From positions 1 through 53,286 of the forward strand of contig JAIRUZ010000040.1 of NCBI GenBank assembly GCA_031254115.1: DNA of 53,286 nucleotides, written 5' to 3'. Made by a program: the position numbers and the translations under genes. Under the pieces are notes generated by a model that saw nothing but the letters and a program-made list of their open reading frames with translations, had not been told where the DNA came from and did not search any database. Shown here in pieces: positions 8,393 to 17,798 of the stretch (its first letter is position 1; each line of letters starts with the position of its first letter). Source of the DNA: Streptococcaceae bacterium. GTDB lineage: Bacteria; Bacillota; Bacilli; Lactobacillales; Streptococcaceae.

Positions 8393-9923
8393 TTGGCGGA
8401 CGATTTTAGGCCTGACGGCGCTCTACGTTATTTTGAGCGCTCTTGTGATTTTTTTGCTCGTCAATCACACGCTCGACAATGACACTGAGCGTGCGCGCGC
8501 ACGTATTGACCAAGTCCACCTCGCCGATAGCGTACAGCCCCGTGACATCCAGATTTTATCCGCTACAACTTCTACTACGGCGACAAAAACTATTGCCTCA
8601 GGTGCCGCTTATGCGCGCGAAGTCAAGGGCTCATCGCTTGTCGTGACAAGTGCGGTGCGCACAAATGGAAAAATTACCGCTTTTATCGAGGTGACCGATC
8701 CGCGAACCTCCGTCGCTTTCACCGTCAGCATGATTTTGCTGTTTGCTTTTTTACTTTATATCATTTCAATTGTTGGCACCATACGGCGCGCCGTCACGCT
8801 GCGCGCGTACACATCGCAACTTGTCGCCAAAATTCGCAATATTGAGCGCTCGCCACTCACGCAAAATTACATCATCACAAAAAATGACGACCGTATCACA
8901 ACTGCCATCAATCATCTTGGCGAGACGATTCAGAAGCGTTTGGCCTCCAATTCTGAGACCAAAGAAAATCTCTATGAATTTCTCGAATTTTTCCAATTTC
9001 CAATTTTTGTTTACGACGGAAAAGGCGTGATTCACCGTGCCAATGCGGCTTTCCAAAATGAATTTGGCGTGCAGAACACGATTGATATTTTCTCTCCTTA
9101 TCCTGATTTTTTGAAATTTTTGGTTGATAAAATGCTGCGCCCCGATATTCAAGATAAAACGTTTCACTTTGAAGCCATGAATTCCTATTACGCCATTCAT
9201 TTTAATCCGCTCATGCAGATTCACAACCGCTATCTGGTCGCATTGAACGACGTTTCGCAATATTATCAGATTCTGCAGGCGCACAACGACTTCATCGCAA
9301 ACGTTTCCCACGAATTCAAAACGCCGCTCACGAGCATTCGCGGCTTTGCGGAGATTCTTGGAAATTCGCTCGAGCTGACAGAGCAAAATCAGCACTTCGC
9401 GCAGCTGATAGAATCCGAAGCCAATCGGCTGATGGCGCTGACAAACGATACCTTGTCGCTGACCAAGCAAACTGTGCGCCTCAGGCTGACAGAAACCAAT
9501 CTGTCAGCGCTGACAGAAACGCTTTTAGAGAATTTTTCGCCTCTCATTGCCCAAAAAAATCTGACACTCTCGCGCCATATTGAAAAGATAGCGCTGAAAA
9601 CTGAGCAGAGCGTCGTTCACGCGATTTACAAAAATTTGATTGAAAATGCCATTTATTATACGCCTGCAGGTGGGCAGATTTCGATTAGTCTCACGGCAAT
9701 TGGTGAACAGGCACAATTTTCCGTGACGGACACAGGTCTAGGCTTGTCAGAACTTGAAAAAGCGCGCATTTTTGAGCGCTTCTATCGCACCGAAAATGCC
9801 GCAGACAGTGCAGGCACAGGACTTGGGCTCGCCATTGTCCAGAAAAATGTCCAAGATCTCGGCGGCCACATCGAAGTCCGCAGCAAAGAAGGCGAAGGCA
9901 CCAGCTTTATTGTAACCTTATAA
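8373..9923 (+). CDS. Membrane sensor histidine kinase
   Basis: The 516-residue kinase has a first membrane segment (about residues 10-32), an extracytoplasmic loop, a second segment (about 110-135), a PAS-like stretch (FPIFVYDGKGVIHRANAAF), a HisKA dimerisation domain with phospho-acceptor His313 in NVSHEFKTPLTS, and a HATPase domain with N box NLIENAIYYTP and DTGLGL / GTGLGLAIV G boxes. The layout resembles PhoR/WalK kinases. MKILRINW at 8373 is chosen because it sits inside the end of the regulator gene; upstream in-frame starts would lengthen the cytoplasmic tail without support. The signal is unknown. Confidence 0.93.
   Translation: MKILRINWRTILGLTALYVILSALVIFLLVNHTLDNDTERARARIDQVHLADSVQPRDIQILSATTSTTATKTIASGAAYAREVKGSSLVVTSAVRTNGKITAFIEVTDPRTSVAFTVSMILLFAFLLYIISIVGTIRRAVTLRAYTSQLVAKIRNIERSPLTQNYIITKNDDRITTAINHLGETIQKRLASNSETKENLYEFLEFFQFPIFVYDGKGVIHRANAAFQNEFGVQNTIDIFSPYPDFLKFLVDKMLRPDIQDKTFHFEAMNSYYAIHFNPLMQIHNRYLVALNDVSQYYQILQAHNDFIANVSHEFKTPLTSIRGFAEILGNSLELTEQNQHFAQLIESEANRLMALTNDTLSLTKQTVRLRLTETNLSALTETLLENFSPLIAQKNLTLSRHIEKIALKTEQSVVHAIYKNLIENAIYYTPAGGQISISLTAIGEQAQFSVTDTGLGLSELEKARIFERFYRTENAADSAGTGLGLAIVQKNVQDLGGHIEVRSKEGEGTSFIVTL
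9502..9515. repeat. Iterated palindrome copy 2 (LSALT frame)
   Basis: Perfect TGTCAGCGCTGACA in the kinase gene, read as LSALTE between the HisKA and HATPase domains. Confidence 0.95.
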
Positions 9924-9934
9924 AATGACACTAT

Positions 9935-9955
9935 AAAAAGCCCGACGGGCTTTTT
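9935..9955. terminator. Bidirectional terminator between convergent genes
   Basis: AAAAAGCCC and GGGCTTTTT form a 9-bp stem around a 3-nt loop. It serves the two-component operon on the plus strand and the GntR gene on the minus strand. Confidence 0.92.
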
Positions 9956-9967
9956 CATTATTCTGAT

Positions 9968-10666
9968 TTAGCGCTCCAGATAAAATTCAAAGCGCTCGCC
10001 GACATAACTCGTGCGCACGTACTCAAACGCGGTTCCGTCCTTAAAATATGAAACCTGCGAGACCGTCAGAATCGCGCTTCCAGCCCGTATCTCGAGCATT
10101 TTGGCAATTTCTGCCGACGCCTGACGCGCCGAAATAATTTGCTCACTTTTATCGATAATTTTGCCTGTTTGCGCAAGCGTCGCAAAGAAATGCTCGGAAA
10201 CTTGTGATTTATCTAGCCCTTTGATGACCGCAGCCGGAATGCACGCGATTTCAAAACAAATCGGCTCTTTATCCGCAAAGCGAATGCGCTCCATTCGCAC
10301 AATAGCCGCTCCTATACGCAGCCCCAATTTCTCGGCTTCTGCACTGTTTGCCTGCACGCGCTGGTAAGAAATCACTTTTGACGTGGCTTCTTTTCCCTGA
10401 GCGCTCACGATCTCGGTGAATGACGTTGTCCCGTGCATCGCTTCTTTCACGCGATTTCCCACAACAAACGTCCCGCTTCCCACCCGCTGCTCAAGAATTC
10501 CTTCGTCGCACAATGCGCGCAATGCCTGGCGCAACGTCGCGCGCGACACCTGAAAAGCTTGCGAAAGCTCCCGCTCAGACGGCAAACGCCCGCCCACAGG
10601 ATAAATTCCCGCCTCAATATCCAACTGAATCTGATCATGAATCTGCGTATAACGTGGCAATGACAT
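9968..10666 (-). CDS. GntR/HutC family transcriptional regulator
   Basis: The 232-residue protein has an N-terminal GntR winged helix (residues 1-70: LPSERELSQAFQVSRATLRQAL, EGILEQRVGSGTFV) and a C-terminal UTRA ligand domain (about 90-230, FADKEPICFEI). The family senses sugar phosphates, amino acids or related small molecules; NagR/YvoA-like regulators have this layout. It is a single-gene unit with its own leaderless promoter, so its targets cannot be inferred from neighbours. Confidence 0.92.
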   Translation of the reverse strand: MSLPRYTQIHDQIQLDIEAGIYPVGGRLPSERELSQAFQVSRATLRQALRALCDEGILEQRVGSGTFVVGNRVKEAMHGTTSFTEIVSAQGKEATSKVISYQRVQANSAEAEKLGLRIGAAIVRMERIRFADKEPICFEIACIPAAVIKGLDKSQVSEHFFATLAQTGKIIDKSEQIISARQASAEIAKMLEIRAGSAILTVSQVSYFKDGTAFEYVRTSYVGERFEFYLER

Positions 10667-10681
10667 ACATTTATTTTAACA
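10667..10681 (-). promoter_or_regulatory. Leaderless extended -10 promoter of the GntR gene
   Basis: TGTTAAAAT (complement of 10673-10681), 6 nt, ATG at 10666. The TGn part overlaps the T-run of the mraY terminator. Confidence 0.75.
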
Positions 10682-10700
10682 AAAAAAGCGCCCCAGCGCT
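10681..10700 (-). terminator. mraY terminator
   Basis: On the minus strand AGCGC-TGGG-GCGCT is followed by seven T. The first base of the mraY stop codon is the base of the stem. Confidence 0.88.
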
Positions 10701-11704
10701 CAAATAAAAATATACAATAACACAGCAAGTAAACTCATCCCAGCCGTCACAGACCACCAGAGATAATCAACTTGCCATTCACTCCAAGCTTCGCCCTTAC
10801 CGCTCCAGCCACCAAGCTCAAAATGATGATGAATCGGCGTCATGGCAAAAATTCGACGTCCTTCTCCGTACAGTCGCTTAGTTAGCTTGAAAAAGCTGAC
10901 TTGAAGCATGATGGAAATCGTTTCAATGATATAGACAAAACCAATCAGCAAAAGCGTCCATTCGGCATGTAACACGACCGATAAAATCGCAAGAAACGCG
11001 CCCAGAGCCAAGCTGCCAACGTCACCCATGAAAATGGCTGCAGGTTTTTTATTGAAGACAAAGAAAGCAAGCAAGCCGCCAAGCGTTGTCAAAATCACGA
11101 GTAGCACATCAAATTGATGATTGAAAATGGCAATCAGCCCGTAAGCAACCAGAGAAATAGAAACCGAAATCGTCGCCAGTCCGTCGATGCCATCGGTCAA
11201 ATTTACCGCATTTGAGAAACCGACGAGCCAAAGAATCAGAAAAAACGGGAACAAAAAGCCCAAATGAATTGCTTGCCCAAAAACATCAATCACGTCTGGC
11301 TTATGCTGATAAACAAAAATCCCCCATACAACAAAGCCCAGAATGGCTTGTGCCAAAAACTTTTGCCACGGCTTTAAGCCTTCGTTGATATGCCTAAAAA
11401 TTTTCAAGAAATCATCTAAAAAGCCTACAATCGCGTAAATGCCGAACACAAGCGCCAAGACGAGATAAGTCGCGTGAAATAGCTTCAGACTAATCGCAAA
11501 AATCAAAGAAACAAGACCAGGAATGAGGACAAAAACAGTGCCCCCCATCGTGGGAGTGCCTGCTTTTGCGGCGTGCTGATGGACATCTTCGTGCATTTGC
11601 TGGCCGCTAATGTGCATGCGCTTATAAAAACGCATGAAGAGCGGCACACCAATGAGCGTCAACGCAAAACTAATAAGAAATGCTAAAACCAAACCTACTA
11701 TCAT
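10700..11704 (-). CDS. mraY: Phospho-N-acetylmuramoyl-pentapeptide transferase
   Basis: The 334-residue polytopic membrane enzyme transfers phospho-MurNAc-pentapeptide from UDP to undecaprenyl phosphate, giving lipid I. AGTPTMGG, the D-D pair in VGFLDDFLK, NLTDGIDGLA, MGDVGSLALG and PIHHHFELGG are the conserved catalytic loops, with about ten membrane helices. Its ATG overlaps the pbpX stop (TAATG). Last gene of rsmH-ftsL-pbpX-mraY, the order typical of streptococci and lactococci, where murD and later genes lie elsewhere. Confidence 0.96.
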   Translation of the reverse strand: MIVGLVLAFLISFALTLIGVPLFMRFYKRMHISGQQMHEDVHQHAAKAGTPTMGGTVFVLIPGLVSLIFAISLKLFHATYLVLALVFGIYAIVGFLDDFLKIFRHINEGLKPWQKFLAQAILGFVVWGIFVYQHKPDVIDVFGQAIHLGFLFPFFLILWLVGFSNAVNLTDGIDGLATISVSISLVAYGLIAIFNHQFDVLLVILTTLGGLLAFFVFNKKPAAIFMGDVGSLALGAFLAILSVVLHAEWTLLLIGFVYIIETISIMLQVSFFKLTKRLYGEGRRIFAMTPIHHHFELGGWSGKGEAWSEWQVDYLWWSVTAGMSLLAVLLYIFI

Positions 11705-14010
11705 TAACTATCTCCTAGAGTCACGGTCAATTTGTTCCCGCTTTTTGTTGTGACATTATCGGCGATTGACTGATCCGTCACGCTACCGCCAATAATCTTG
11801 CCGTTTTTATCTTTTTTGCCACCTTCAAAAGTCACAGATAAATTATACCATTTTGCGAGCGTTTCCACATCACTCTGAGACCAGCCGTACATGTCTGGCA
11901 TGGTGTGAGCGCCGTCTGTCAGTAATAAAACGCGCGTATTGGCACCTATTTTTTTGCCAGCGCTGACAGATTGTTTGAAAACATTATTGCCATCGCCCAA
12001 GATGACAGGCGCAAGCAAATCTTGGCGCAATTCGTCAGCGGCGGGACCTACAGATTTTGATTTGTAATCTGGCATGGTCACCTTGCCCGCATTGATATTG
12101 TTTGACGTCGTATCAATAAAACTTTTCTCAGATTCTGCGCGCGTCATGAGTGAATTTACCAGCGTTGCCGTCACGTCAAGACTCGAATTTTGCGGGATTT
12201 TATTGGTCAAATAAATAATAAAATCTGGATCTTTTGGCGGATACATCGCAACCACGGAGTTCAGTGTGTCATTTTTTCCTTCAAGATAACCGCCGTTAGG
12301 AGCTGCAATTTGTGCGGTTCCTGTCTTAACTGCATCTGCGACGCCATTTGTCACGAAATAAGAGCCCGTTCCACCCGAATTTTTGAACAAAGATTTATTG
12401 GCCGTCCCAAACGTCGTATCTGTTCCGACTGAGACCATCAATGGAAGTTCTTGCGCGACGCTAGCGGCTTTTAACGGTTTTCCAATGACCTCAGGTTCGC
12501 TTAGAAGCGTCGTTTGATCGTTGGGATTGTAAATCTGGCTAATCACGTGCGGTTCGAGCATGGCGCCCTTATTTGCAAATGACGTCCACGCGCGAAGCAA
12601 TTGTATTTGTGAGACAGCAATGCCTTGTCCGAACGAAGATTGGATTTGGTTGACAAGATTGGACGTTGGGAGTGAACCAGTCGTTTCATACCCCAGACCA
12701 AAGCGCACACGGCGTCCAAAATCAAAGCGATTAAGATAATTGTTCCAAATTGTATTACCCATTTGCATTTCTACTTGCGACATGACCGTGTTTGATGACA
12801 TCGCAAAACCTTGCGCAGCCGTCACAGTAGACGGAAGCATATAGTTATTGTATTCGTTGATGTCCCAGTCGTTGATATCGACATCATAGACATGAAGCTT
12901 GCGCTGATAGGTCGCATTGGCATTAAAATGCCCGCTATCGATAGCTGAAACCGTCAAAAACGTTTTCATCGTTGAGCCTGGCTCATAAGCCGTCTGATAA
13001 AGCCAGCTATTATCCGTGTAATTATCCGTGCTCGTTTTCTGACCTGTTTGTGGGTTATAGGTCGGACGTTGAGAGGTCGCTAGAATCTCGCCTGTTTTAG
13101 CATTCATCAGAGTCGCGGATACTTGCTGCCCTTTTGAATCCTTGTACGCTTTATCAATCAGCTGTTCCAGATAATTTTGCAGCTTGGCGTCAAGCGTCGT
13201 ATAAACATCTTTGCCATTGACGGCGGGCGTTTTACTGATGATAGCGCCTGGAATTGGCGTGCCCCCCTTATCCTTTTCAATAGTTTCGATGCCTGGTTTC
13301 CCTGATAAAATACTGTTAAACGACGCTTCCATGCCACTCAGACCGACAAGTCCAGAACTATTGTCACCTGGCGTTTTTAAAGTGGCCTGACCAATCAAAT
13401 TCGAGGCAAAAACACCATTTGGATATGAGCGATTGAGGTCGGCACTAAAGCCGATTCCTGTCAGCCCCGCTGACGCTGCATTTTTGATGATTTCAGCTTT
13501 TTTATCAAAAGAAATCTTAGTGCCGTTCGTCCCAAATTGGACTTGCATGGCGCCTTTTAGTGTCAGCTGCGTCATAGAAAGCGTTTTATCAATACCAAGC
13601 TCCGTATTGAGGAAATCTGATAGCTTACTAAACGTGTCACTTGGCGCATAAAGTTTCTCATTTGTCGTCTGATCAATCGCTGATTTATTCAAATTGACAT
13701 AAATCGTGTACGTTGACGAATCCATCGCAAGCGGCGTACCAAAACGGTCATAAATCGTGCCGCGCTGCGGATAATCCGTTTGCGTATACGTATAATTATT
13801 TTTTGCGGCTTGCGCAAGATTCGTCCCACCCACTTCATTTGCCGCAACAAGCCACGAAAGGCGCAGCACAATCAGCATGAAGAAAGAAAGCGCAACAAGA
13901 AAAAGGCCGCGCGCGACGTGCCGCCGATTGTCATAAGCGGGAAGTTTTGTCTTTTCTGCGCGTTTTTTGATTCGCTCAAACGGCAATAATTTTTTTAAAA
14001 ATTTAAGCAT
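11704..14010 (-). CDS. pbpX: Penicillin-binding protein 2X (division transpeptidase)
   Basis: The 768-residue class B penicillin-binding protein cross-links septal peptidoglycan with FtsW. A short cytoplasmic tail precedes one membrane anchor (about 34-56), then the dimerisation domain, the transpeptidase domain with S346-T-M-K, S405-S-N and K562-T-G-T, and C-terminal PASTA-like repeats (about 640-768). All three catalytic motifs are intact. A one-mismatch palindrome copy (TGCCAGCGCTGACA, 11955-11968) lies in the linker. Overlaps both ftsL and mraY by one base. Confidence 0.96.
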   Translation of the reverse strand: MLKFLKKLLPFERIKKRAEKTKLPAYDNRRHVARGLFLVALSFFMLIVLRLSWLVAANEVGGTNLAQAAKNNYTYTQTDYPQRGTIYDRFGTPLAMDSSTYTIYVNLNKSAIDQTTNEKLYAPSDTFSKLSDFLNTELGIDKTLSMTQLTLKGAMQVQFGTNGTKISFDKKAEIIKNAASAGLTGIGFSADLNRSYPNGVFASNLIGQATLKTPGDNSSGLVGLSGMEASFNSILSGKPGIETIEKDKGGTPIPGAIISKTPAVNGKDVYTTLDAKLQNYLEQLIDKAYKDSKGQQVSATLMNAKTGEILATSQRPTYNPQTGQKTSTDNYTDNSWLYQTAYEPGSTMKTFLTVSAIDSGHFNANATYQRKLHVYDVDINDWDINEYNNYMLPSTVTAAQGFAMSSNTVMSQVEMQMGNTIWNNYLNRFDFGRRVRFGLGYETTGSLPTSNLVNQIQSSFGQGIAVSQIQLLRAWTSFANKGAMLEPHVISQIYNPNDQTTLLSEPEVIGKPLKAASVAQELPLMVSVGTDTTFGTANKSLFKNSGGTGSYFVTNGVADAVKTGTAQIAAPNGGYLEGKNDTLNSVVAMYPPKDPDFIIYLTNKIPQNSSLDVTATLVNSLMTRAESEKSFIDTTSNNINAGKVTMPDYKSKSVGPAADELRQDLLAPVILGDGNNVFKQSVSAGKKIGANTRVLLLTDGAHTMPDMYGWSQSDVETLAKWYNLSVTFEGGKKDKNGKIIGGSVTDQSIADNVTTKSGNKLTVTLGDS

Positions 14011-14378
14011 TATTTTGTGACTTTGTAAGTGGGCGAGTTGCCATTTGTCATGTTGGCTGATGAGGCCGCGGTTCCAACTTTTCCTTGCGCGGTTAAGTTA
14101 TTGATTTCTTGTTGATATTGATTAATTTCTGTCTGTGTGTTCGCCATTTCAATACGCATTTGATCTGTCGAGCTTTTGAATTCAAGCGTTTTCATGCGCA
14201 CGAACACAATCGCGATTGCCATGAAAATAACAGCAATCGTTACTGAAAAATAGAATAAGCGCTCCACGCGACTTAAGCGCGTAAATGAGCCGCGAAGTCC
14301 TGGTGCAATTGAATTCATGCGAATCCGAAAGGATTCAACTTGTGCGGCTGCGCGCACATCAAGAGGTTGTCTAGCCAT
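14010..14378 (-). CDS. ftsL: Cell division protein FtsL
   Basis: The small bitopic protein (122 residues from MARQPLDV) has a basic cytoplasmic tail, one membrane helix (LFYFSVTIAVIFMAIAIVFV) and a coiled coil (EFKSSTDQMRIEMANTQTEINQ), as in FtsL/DivIC. Position between rsmH and pbpX supports the call. The start is uncertain: no ribosome binding site lies close to the ATG at 14378, and a TTG two codons upstream is possible. A 55-nt gap to rsmH contains AAAGGA about 45 nt before the ATG. Confidence 0.88.
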   Translation of the reverse strand: MARQPLDVRAAAQVESFRIRMNSIAPGLRGSFTRLSRVERLFYFSVTIAVIFMAIAIVFVRMKTLEFKSSTDQMRIEMANTQTEINQYQQEINNLTAQGKVGTAASSANMTNGNSPTYKVTK

Positions 14379-14433
14379 TATCAAAAGTGAGAACGAAAAG
14401 TTATGTTCAAAATAGTCGCTCTCGATTCCTTTC

Positions 14434-15363
14434 TTAATTTATACGTTCAATCACGCGAAGTTTCGCGCTATGAGCGCGGTTGTTGCGCGCAAGTTCAGCT
14501 TCTGAGGCGCTAATCGGCTGGCGTGTGATGCGTTTGTAAGCCGCATCTTTCACAACAGGCAGGCCGCGCGGCGCTTCTACTTGCGTTTGCTCTTTGAAAA
14601 GTTGTTTGACGAGGCGATCTTCAAGACTGTGAAACGTAATCACAGCAAGTCGGCCGTGCGCTGACAGAAGTTCAAACGCCTGCTCTAGCGACTCAGAAAC
14701 AGCGCCCAGCTCATCATTGACCTCAATGCGCAACGCCTGAAAAATAGTTTTTGCTGGATGTCCTTTTTTCTTAAGTTCTTTTTGCGGGAGCGCGCTTTTG
14801 ATTAATTCCGCAAGCTCGGTCGTGGTTTCAATCGGCTGAATCGCGCGTTGTTGCTCAATTTTGCGCGCAATTTGCTTGGCAAATTTTGATTCGCCGTAAC
14901 GACTAAAAATGCGCAATAATTCATGAAACGCGTAATTATTGACCACAGTGTAGGCGCTGAGCGTTTGCGTGGTATCCATGCGCATGTCAAGTTTCGCGTC
15001 GAGCTTATAGCTAAAACCGCGCGTACTATCGTCAAACTGGGGCGAGCTGACACCCAAATCATAGAGAATGCCGTCCACCTGCGTGAAGCCTTGCTCGTGC
15101 AATTTTTCACGCAAATTCCTGAAATTTGACTTGATAAAAATGACTTTGCCTGCCGAAAGCTCTTTTTCAAACGCCACCAGCGCATGCTCTTTTGCGGCTT
15201 GATCCTGATCAAAAACAATGAGCTTGCCCGTTGTCAGCTGCTCTAAAATTCGCGCTGAATGTCCCCCGCGGCCAAAAGTGGCATCTACATAAATCCCGTC
15301 AGCCCTGATTGCAAGCGCTTCGACAGCTTCATATAACAAAACAGAGGCGTGTTCAAAATTCAT
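14434..15363 (-). CDS. rsmH: 16S rRNA (cytosine1402-N4)-methyltransferase
   Basis: The 309-residue enzyme (also MraW) methylates N4 of C1402 in the ribosomal P site. Signature segments are [23 protein letters not shown] (SAM site), [30 protein letters not shown] and [10 protein letters not shown]. It heads the dcw-type operon rsmH-ftsL-pbpX-mraY, and its promoter places the -10 box 6 nt before the ATG, so the operon mRNA should begin with rsmH's start codon. No mraZ precedes it. Confidence 0.96.
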   Translation of the reverse strand: MNFEHASVLLYEAVEALAIRADGIYVDATFGRGGHSARILEQLTTGKLIVFDQDQAAKEHALVAFEKELSAGKVIFIKSNFRNLREKLHEQGFTQVDGILYDLGVSSPQFDDSTRGFSYKLDAKLDMRMDTTQTLSAYTVVNNYAFHELLRIFSRYGESKFAKQIARKIEQQRAIQPIETTTELAELIKSALPQKELKKKGHPAKTIFQALRIEVNDELGAVSESLEQAFELLSAHGRLAVITFHSLEDRLVKQLFKEQTQVEAPRGLPVVKDAAYKRITRQPISASEAELARNNRAHSAKLRVIERIN

Positions 15364-15378
15364 CTTTTTATTATAGCA
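15364..15378 (-). promoter_or_regulatory. Leaderless extended -10 promoter of the rsmH-mraY operon
   Basis: TGCTATAAT (complement of 15370-15378), then AAAAAG, then the ATG at 15363. No ribosome binding site is present. Confidence 0.78.
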
Positions 15379-15390
15379 TATTTTGGGTGT

Positions 15391-15424
15391 AAAAAAAAGC
15401 GTCCCACCATAGGCTCAAAACGCT
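15391..15424 (-). terminator. Terminator of the DUF805/FemABX operon
   Basis: On the minus strand AGCGT ... ACGCT arms (15398-15402 and 15420-15424) with an inner GCC/GGT pairing are followed by eight T. The stop codon of the upstream FemABX gene (15415-15417) lies inside the hairpin. Confidence 0.75.
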
Positions 15425-16581
15425 GTTTTTCTGCGGTTGTACGCCCATTTTGCAAGCGGATAAAGCGCTGGGTAGACGGGGATATCAAACTCGCCTACGT
15501 ATTCTTCCATGCTAGGATTAAAATGTTTTTTGAACTTTAAAAGCCCGTCCGTCTCAGACAGTGAATTTTCAAGGCCGCCCATATTGAGCGCTCTGGAATG
15601 CTTTTGGAACGCGTGAGCGATGGTTTCAAACCAAGCCAAATAAGACGGATAATATTTTTGGAATTCGGTGTCCGTTCCCGCATAAAGCGTTTCTGCTGCG
15701 CCAAATGCGTCAACCGTGAGCGTTCCAGCAACTGGCACGCGCGCACCGTGCACAGAAATAGCTTCTGTCAGCGCTGACAGAGTTTTCTGAGCGCTTGAGA
15801 GCTCGTCAGACAGCGCTTTTTGACGTTTCGCATTCTGAGATTTAGCCAAATTTTCAGTGATTTTGTCGACAGCTTCTTTTGCGTCATTTTCAAGAGCTTT
15901 TAGGTCAAGCGTCACGCGCGTAATGAAAGCAGCATCGCCATAGAGTGCGAGAAGTTTTGTGTAATACGCAGCATTTCTGAGGCTCACATTTTTTCTAGCT
16001 TCCGTCTTTTTCATCAACTCTGCAAATTCTGGAACAAGCTCTACACTACCAAACGCGACCTCAACATGAGAATTTCTAGCTTTTCGCAAAAATTGGCGCG
16101 TTTTTTTATCAAGCAATTCCTCCGAAAAATTTTCGCACGAAATCACCGCATTGAACCGTGGCTGAATGGTTTCGTGCATATCAGCAGAACGCCCTGTGTA
16201 ACGCGCGCCTGAGCGCGCCAAACGTGCGATGAATGCCTCGTCATAACGACTAGCTGGGTCAAATTTGACAAAAAGCGCGTGTTGCGATTTCCCGTATTTC
16301 TTTAGTTCGTTCACAACAAAACGAACTAACTTCTCGTTGCTGTAATCCATCACAATTCCCCGTGGAATATAGAGCATTGAGAAACCGAGCGGCAAGGCGC
16401 GTTTCAAGACCATAGCGGACGCAACGAGCACGCCATTGTCAAAAAAACCAAGGCGCTCTGCCGCCCAAGAAGTCTTTAATTCCGCCCATTTTGAGCTTTG
16501 AAGCAACGTCGCAAGCGGCTGCGTTTTCAAAAAAGCATCGTGCGCGTCTTGTGAAATCCCGATTTGTGTTGTATAAGTCAT
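15415..16581 (-). CDS. FemABX peptidyltransferase (MurM/MurN-like), second of a pair
   Basis: The 388-residue protein is a FemABX GNAT-type ligase that uses aminoacyl-tRNA to build the peptidoglycan interpeptide bridge on lipid II. FVKFDPASRYDE, KKTRQFLRKARNS (basic tRNA/lipid II strip), a helical-arm region with coiled coil (about 220-285) and AWFETIAHAFQKHSRALNMGG support this. The ATGA junction with the preceding FemABX gene shows they are co-transcribed; the two probably add successive bridge residues. The iterated palindrome lies in the coiled-coil arm (LSALTEA). Substrate amino acid cannot be told. Confidence 0.88.
   Translation of the reverse strand: MTYTTQIGISQDAHDAFLKTQPLATLLQSSKWAELKTSWAAERLGFFDNGVLVASAMVLKRALPLGFSMLYIPRGIVMDYSNEKLVRFVVNELKKYGKSQHALFVKFDPASRYDEAFIARLARSGARYTGRSADMHETIQPRFNAVISCENFSEELLDKKTRQFLRKARNSHVEVAFGSVELVPEFAELMKKTEARKNVSLRNAAYYTKLLALYGDAAFITRVTLDLKALENDAKEAVDKITENLAKSQNAKRQKALSDELSSAQKTLSALTEAISVHGARVPVAGTLTVDAFGAAETLYAGTDTEFQKYYPSYLAWFETIAHAFQKHSRALNMGGLENSLSETDGLLKFKKHFNPSMEEYVGEFDIPVYPALYPLAKWAYNRRKTAF
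15766..15779. repeat. Iterated palindrome copy 3 (LSALT frame)
   Basis: Perfect TGTCAGCGCTGACA in the helical arm of the FemABX gene. Confidence 0.95.
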
Positions 16582-17798
16582 TGTCGTCCTGTTAGTTTCT
16601 TAATCCATCTGATGGCTGCGCGTTTAAGCGGGCGTGGGTAATACCAGAAATAGCCCGTTTTTTCGACGGCGTAACCGCCGAAATTTTGTTTGAAGCCCAA
16701 AACGCCGTCTGAGCCGTCAAATAAGCCTTGAATGCCGAAAAAATTATAACGCGAAATGCCTTTTTCAAGACACTTTCTCATCACAAAATCCTGAATGGCA
16801 AACGGCGCATAAAAGCGCTTGAATTTAGCGTACGAGCCGCTGTAAAGATAAACCGCCTCCGTTTTTCCGTAGACAAAGAGCCCCGCGGCGAGCAAAACGG
16901 GCGCGTCTCCGTACTCTAAAACAAAGGGCTGCGCTTCTTCCAAGCGTTTTTCGTGGGACAATTTCTGCGCTTTCAATTCTTCTGTTTGCGCGATTTTTTT
17001 AGTGTGTTGCGATTTTTCGATTTGCTGCGACAAATGCGCGATTTGCGCGTTTAGATGTTCTGAATAGGCTTTGAAATTCAGTTTGGCTCCTAAAAACTCG
17101 GCGTTCTCACCAAAATTTTTGTAAAATGACTGATAATAAGCGAGCGGATGATCGCTATAACTCAAGCGCTCAGAGGTTTCAGCCGTGATTGTTTTAAATT
17201 CGCCCAATTCCTCAAATGTCAGCGGCGCAACCGAAACACCAAATTTTTTGACAAGTTTGACAGAATATTGTCCATTTTTTGAATACGATTTCAGCAGATT
17301 TTTTTCTGTCAGCTGCTCCAGATCCTTGACATAATGCCACACCGACTCACCACGCGCATTATAGCCAGTTGTAAGCTGCGCGTGCGTATAACCAAGCGCC
17401 GTCAGCTGGCTGACAAAGGCATCATCTGGCGCTGTCAGCGGCGCTCCTGCATCATCCAGCCGCTGATAATTTCTGTCAGGCATGACAAGCAATTCGAGCG
17501 CGCCCTGCGACTTGACATATCGCTGCAACGCCTGATAAAACTGCATTTCCACTATTTCATCGCCCGTTGACAAGGGACCAAACTGAACTTCGTAATGTCT
17601 GCCACCTGTCATTGCTTTTGAAATAAGCACAGCGACGCACAAAATCGCGCTTTCTTTGAGCGCGACAAACTCGACTGTCCAACCATTTTCCGTAAGGAGT
17701 GCGGCAAATTCTGCGGTTTGCAAAAAACTGCCTGACGCAGTCGTTTCACAAAATGCACGAAAATCAGCTTCGCTAAGTGAGCAAAAAGTCCTTTTCAT
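16578..17798 (-). CDS. FemABX peptidyltransferase (MurM/MurN-like), first of a pair
   Basis: The 406-residue ligase starts MKRTFCSLSEADFRAFCETT and shows the FemABX features: TGGRHYEVQFGPLS, KSYSKNGQYSVKLVKKFG, a helical arm with coiled coil (about 235-285), then YLYSGSYAKFKRFYAPFAIQ and FFGIQGLFDGSDGVLGFKQNFGG, which is the C-terminal family signature. It is about 30% similar by eye to its neighbour, indicating an old duplication. Junctions on both sides are ATGA overlaps. Confidence 0.9.
   Translation of the reverse strand: MKRTFCSLSEADFRAFCETTASGSFLQTAEFAALLTENGWTVEFVALKESAILCVAVLISKAMTGGRHYEVQFGPLSTGDEIVEMQFYQALQRYVKSQGALELLVMPDRNYQRLDDAGAPLTAPDDAFVSQLTALGYTHAQLTTGYNARGESVWHYVKDLEQLTEKNLLKSYSKNGQYSVKLVKKFGVSVAPLTFEELGEFKTITAETSERLSYSDHPLAYYQSFYKNFGENAEFLGAKLNFKAYSEHLNAQIAHLSQQIEKSQHTKKIAQTEELKAQKLSHEKRLEEAQPFVLEYGDAPVLLAAGLFVYGKTEAVYLYSGSYAKFKRFYAPFAIQDFVMRKCLEKGISRYNFFGIQGLFDGSDGVLGFKQNFGGYAVEKTGYFWYYPRPLKRAAIRWIKKLTGRQ

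Noticed and set aside
8766-9470. 234-codon open frame antisense to the histidine kinase
   Set aside because: It lies wholly opposite a well-supported kinase, has low-complexity basic composition typical of a shadow frame and no ribosome binding site.
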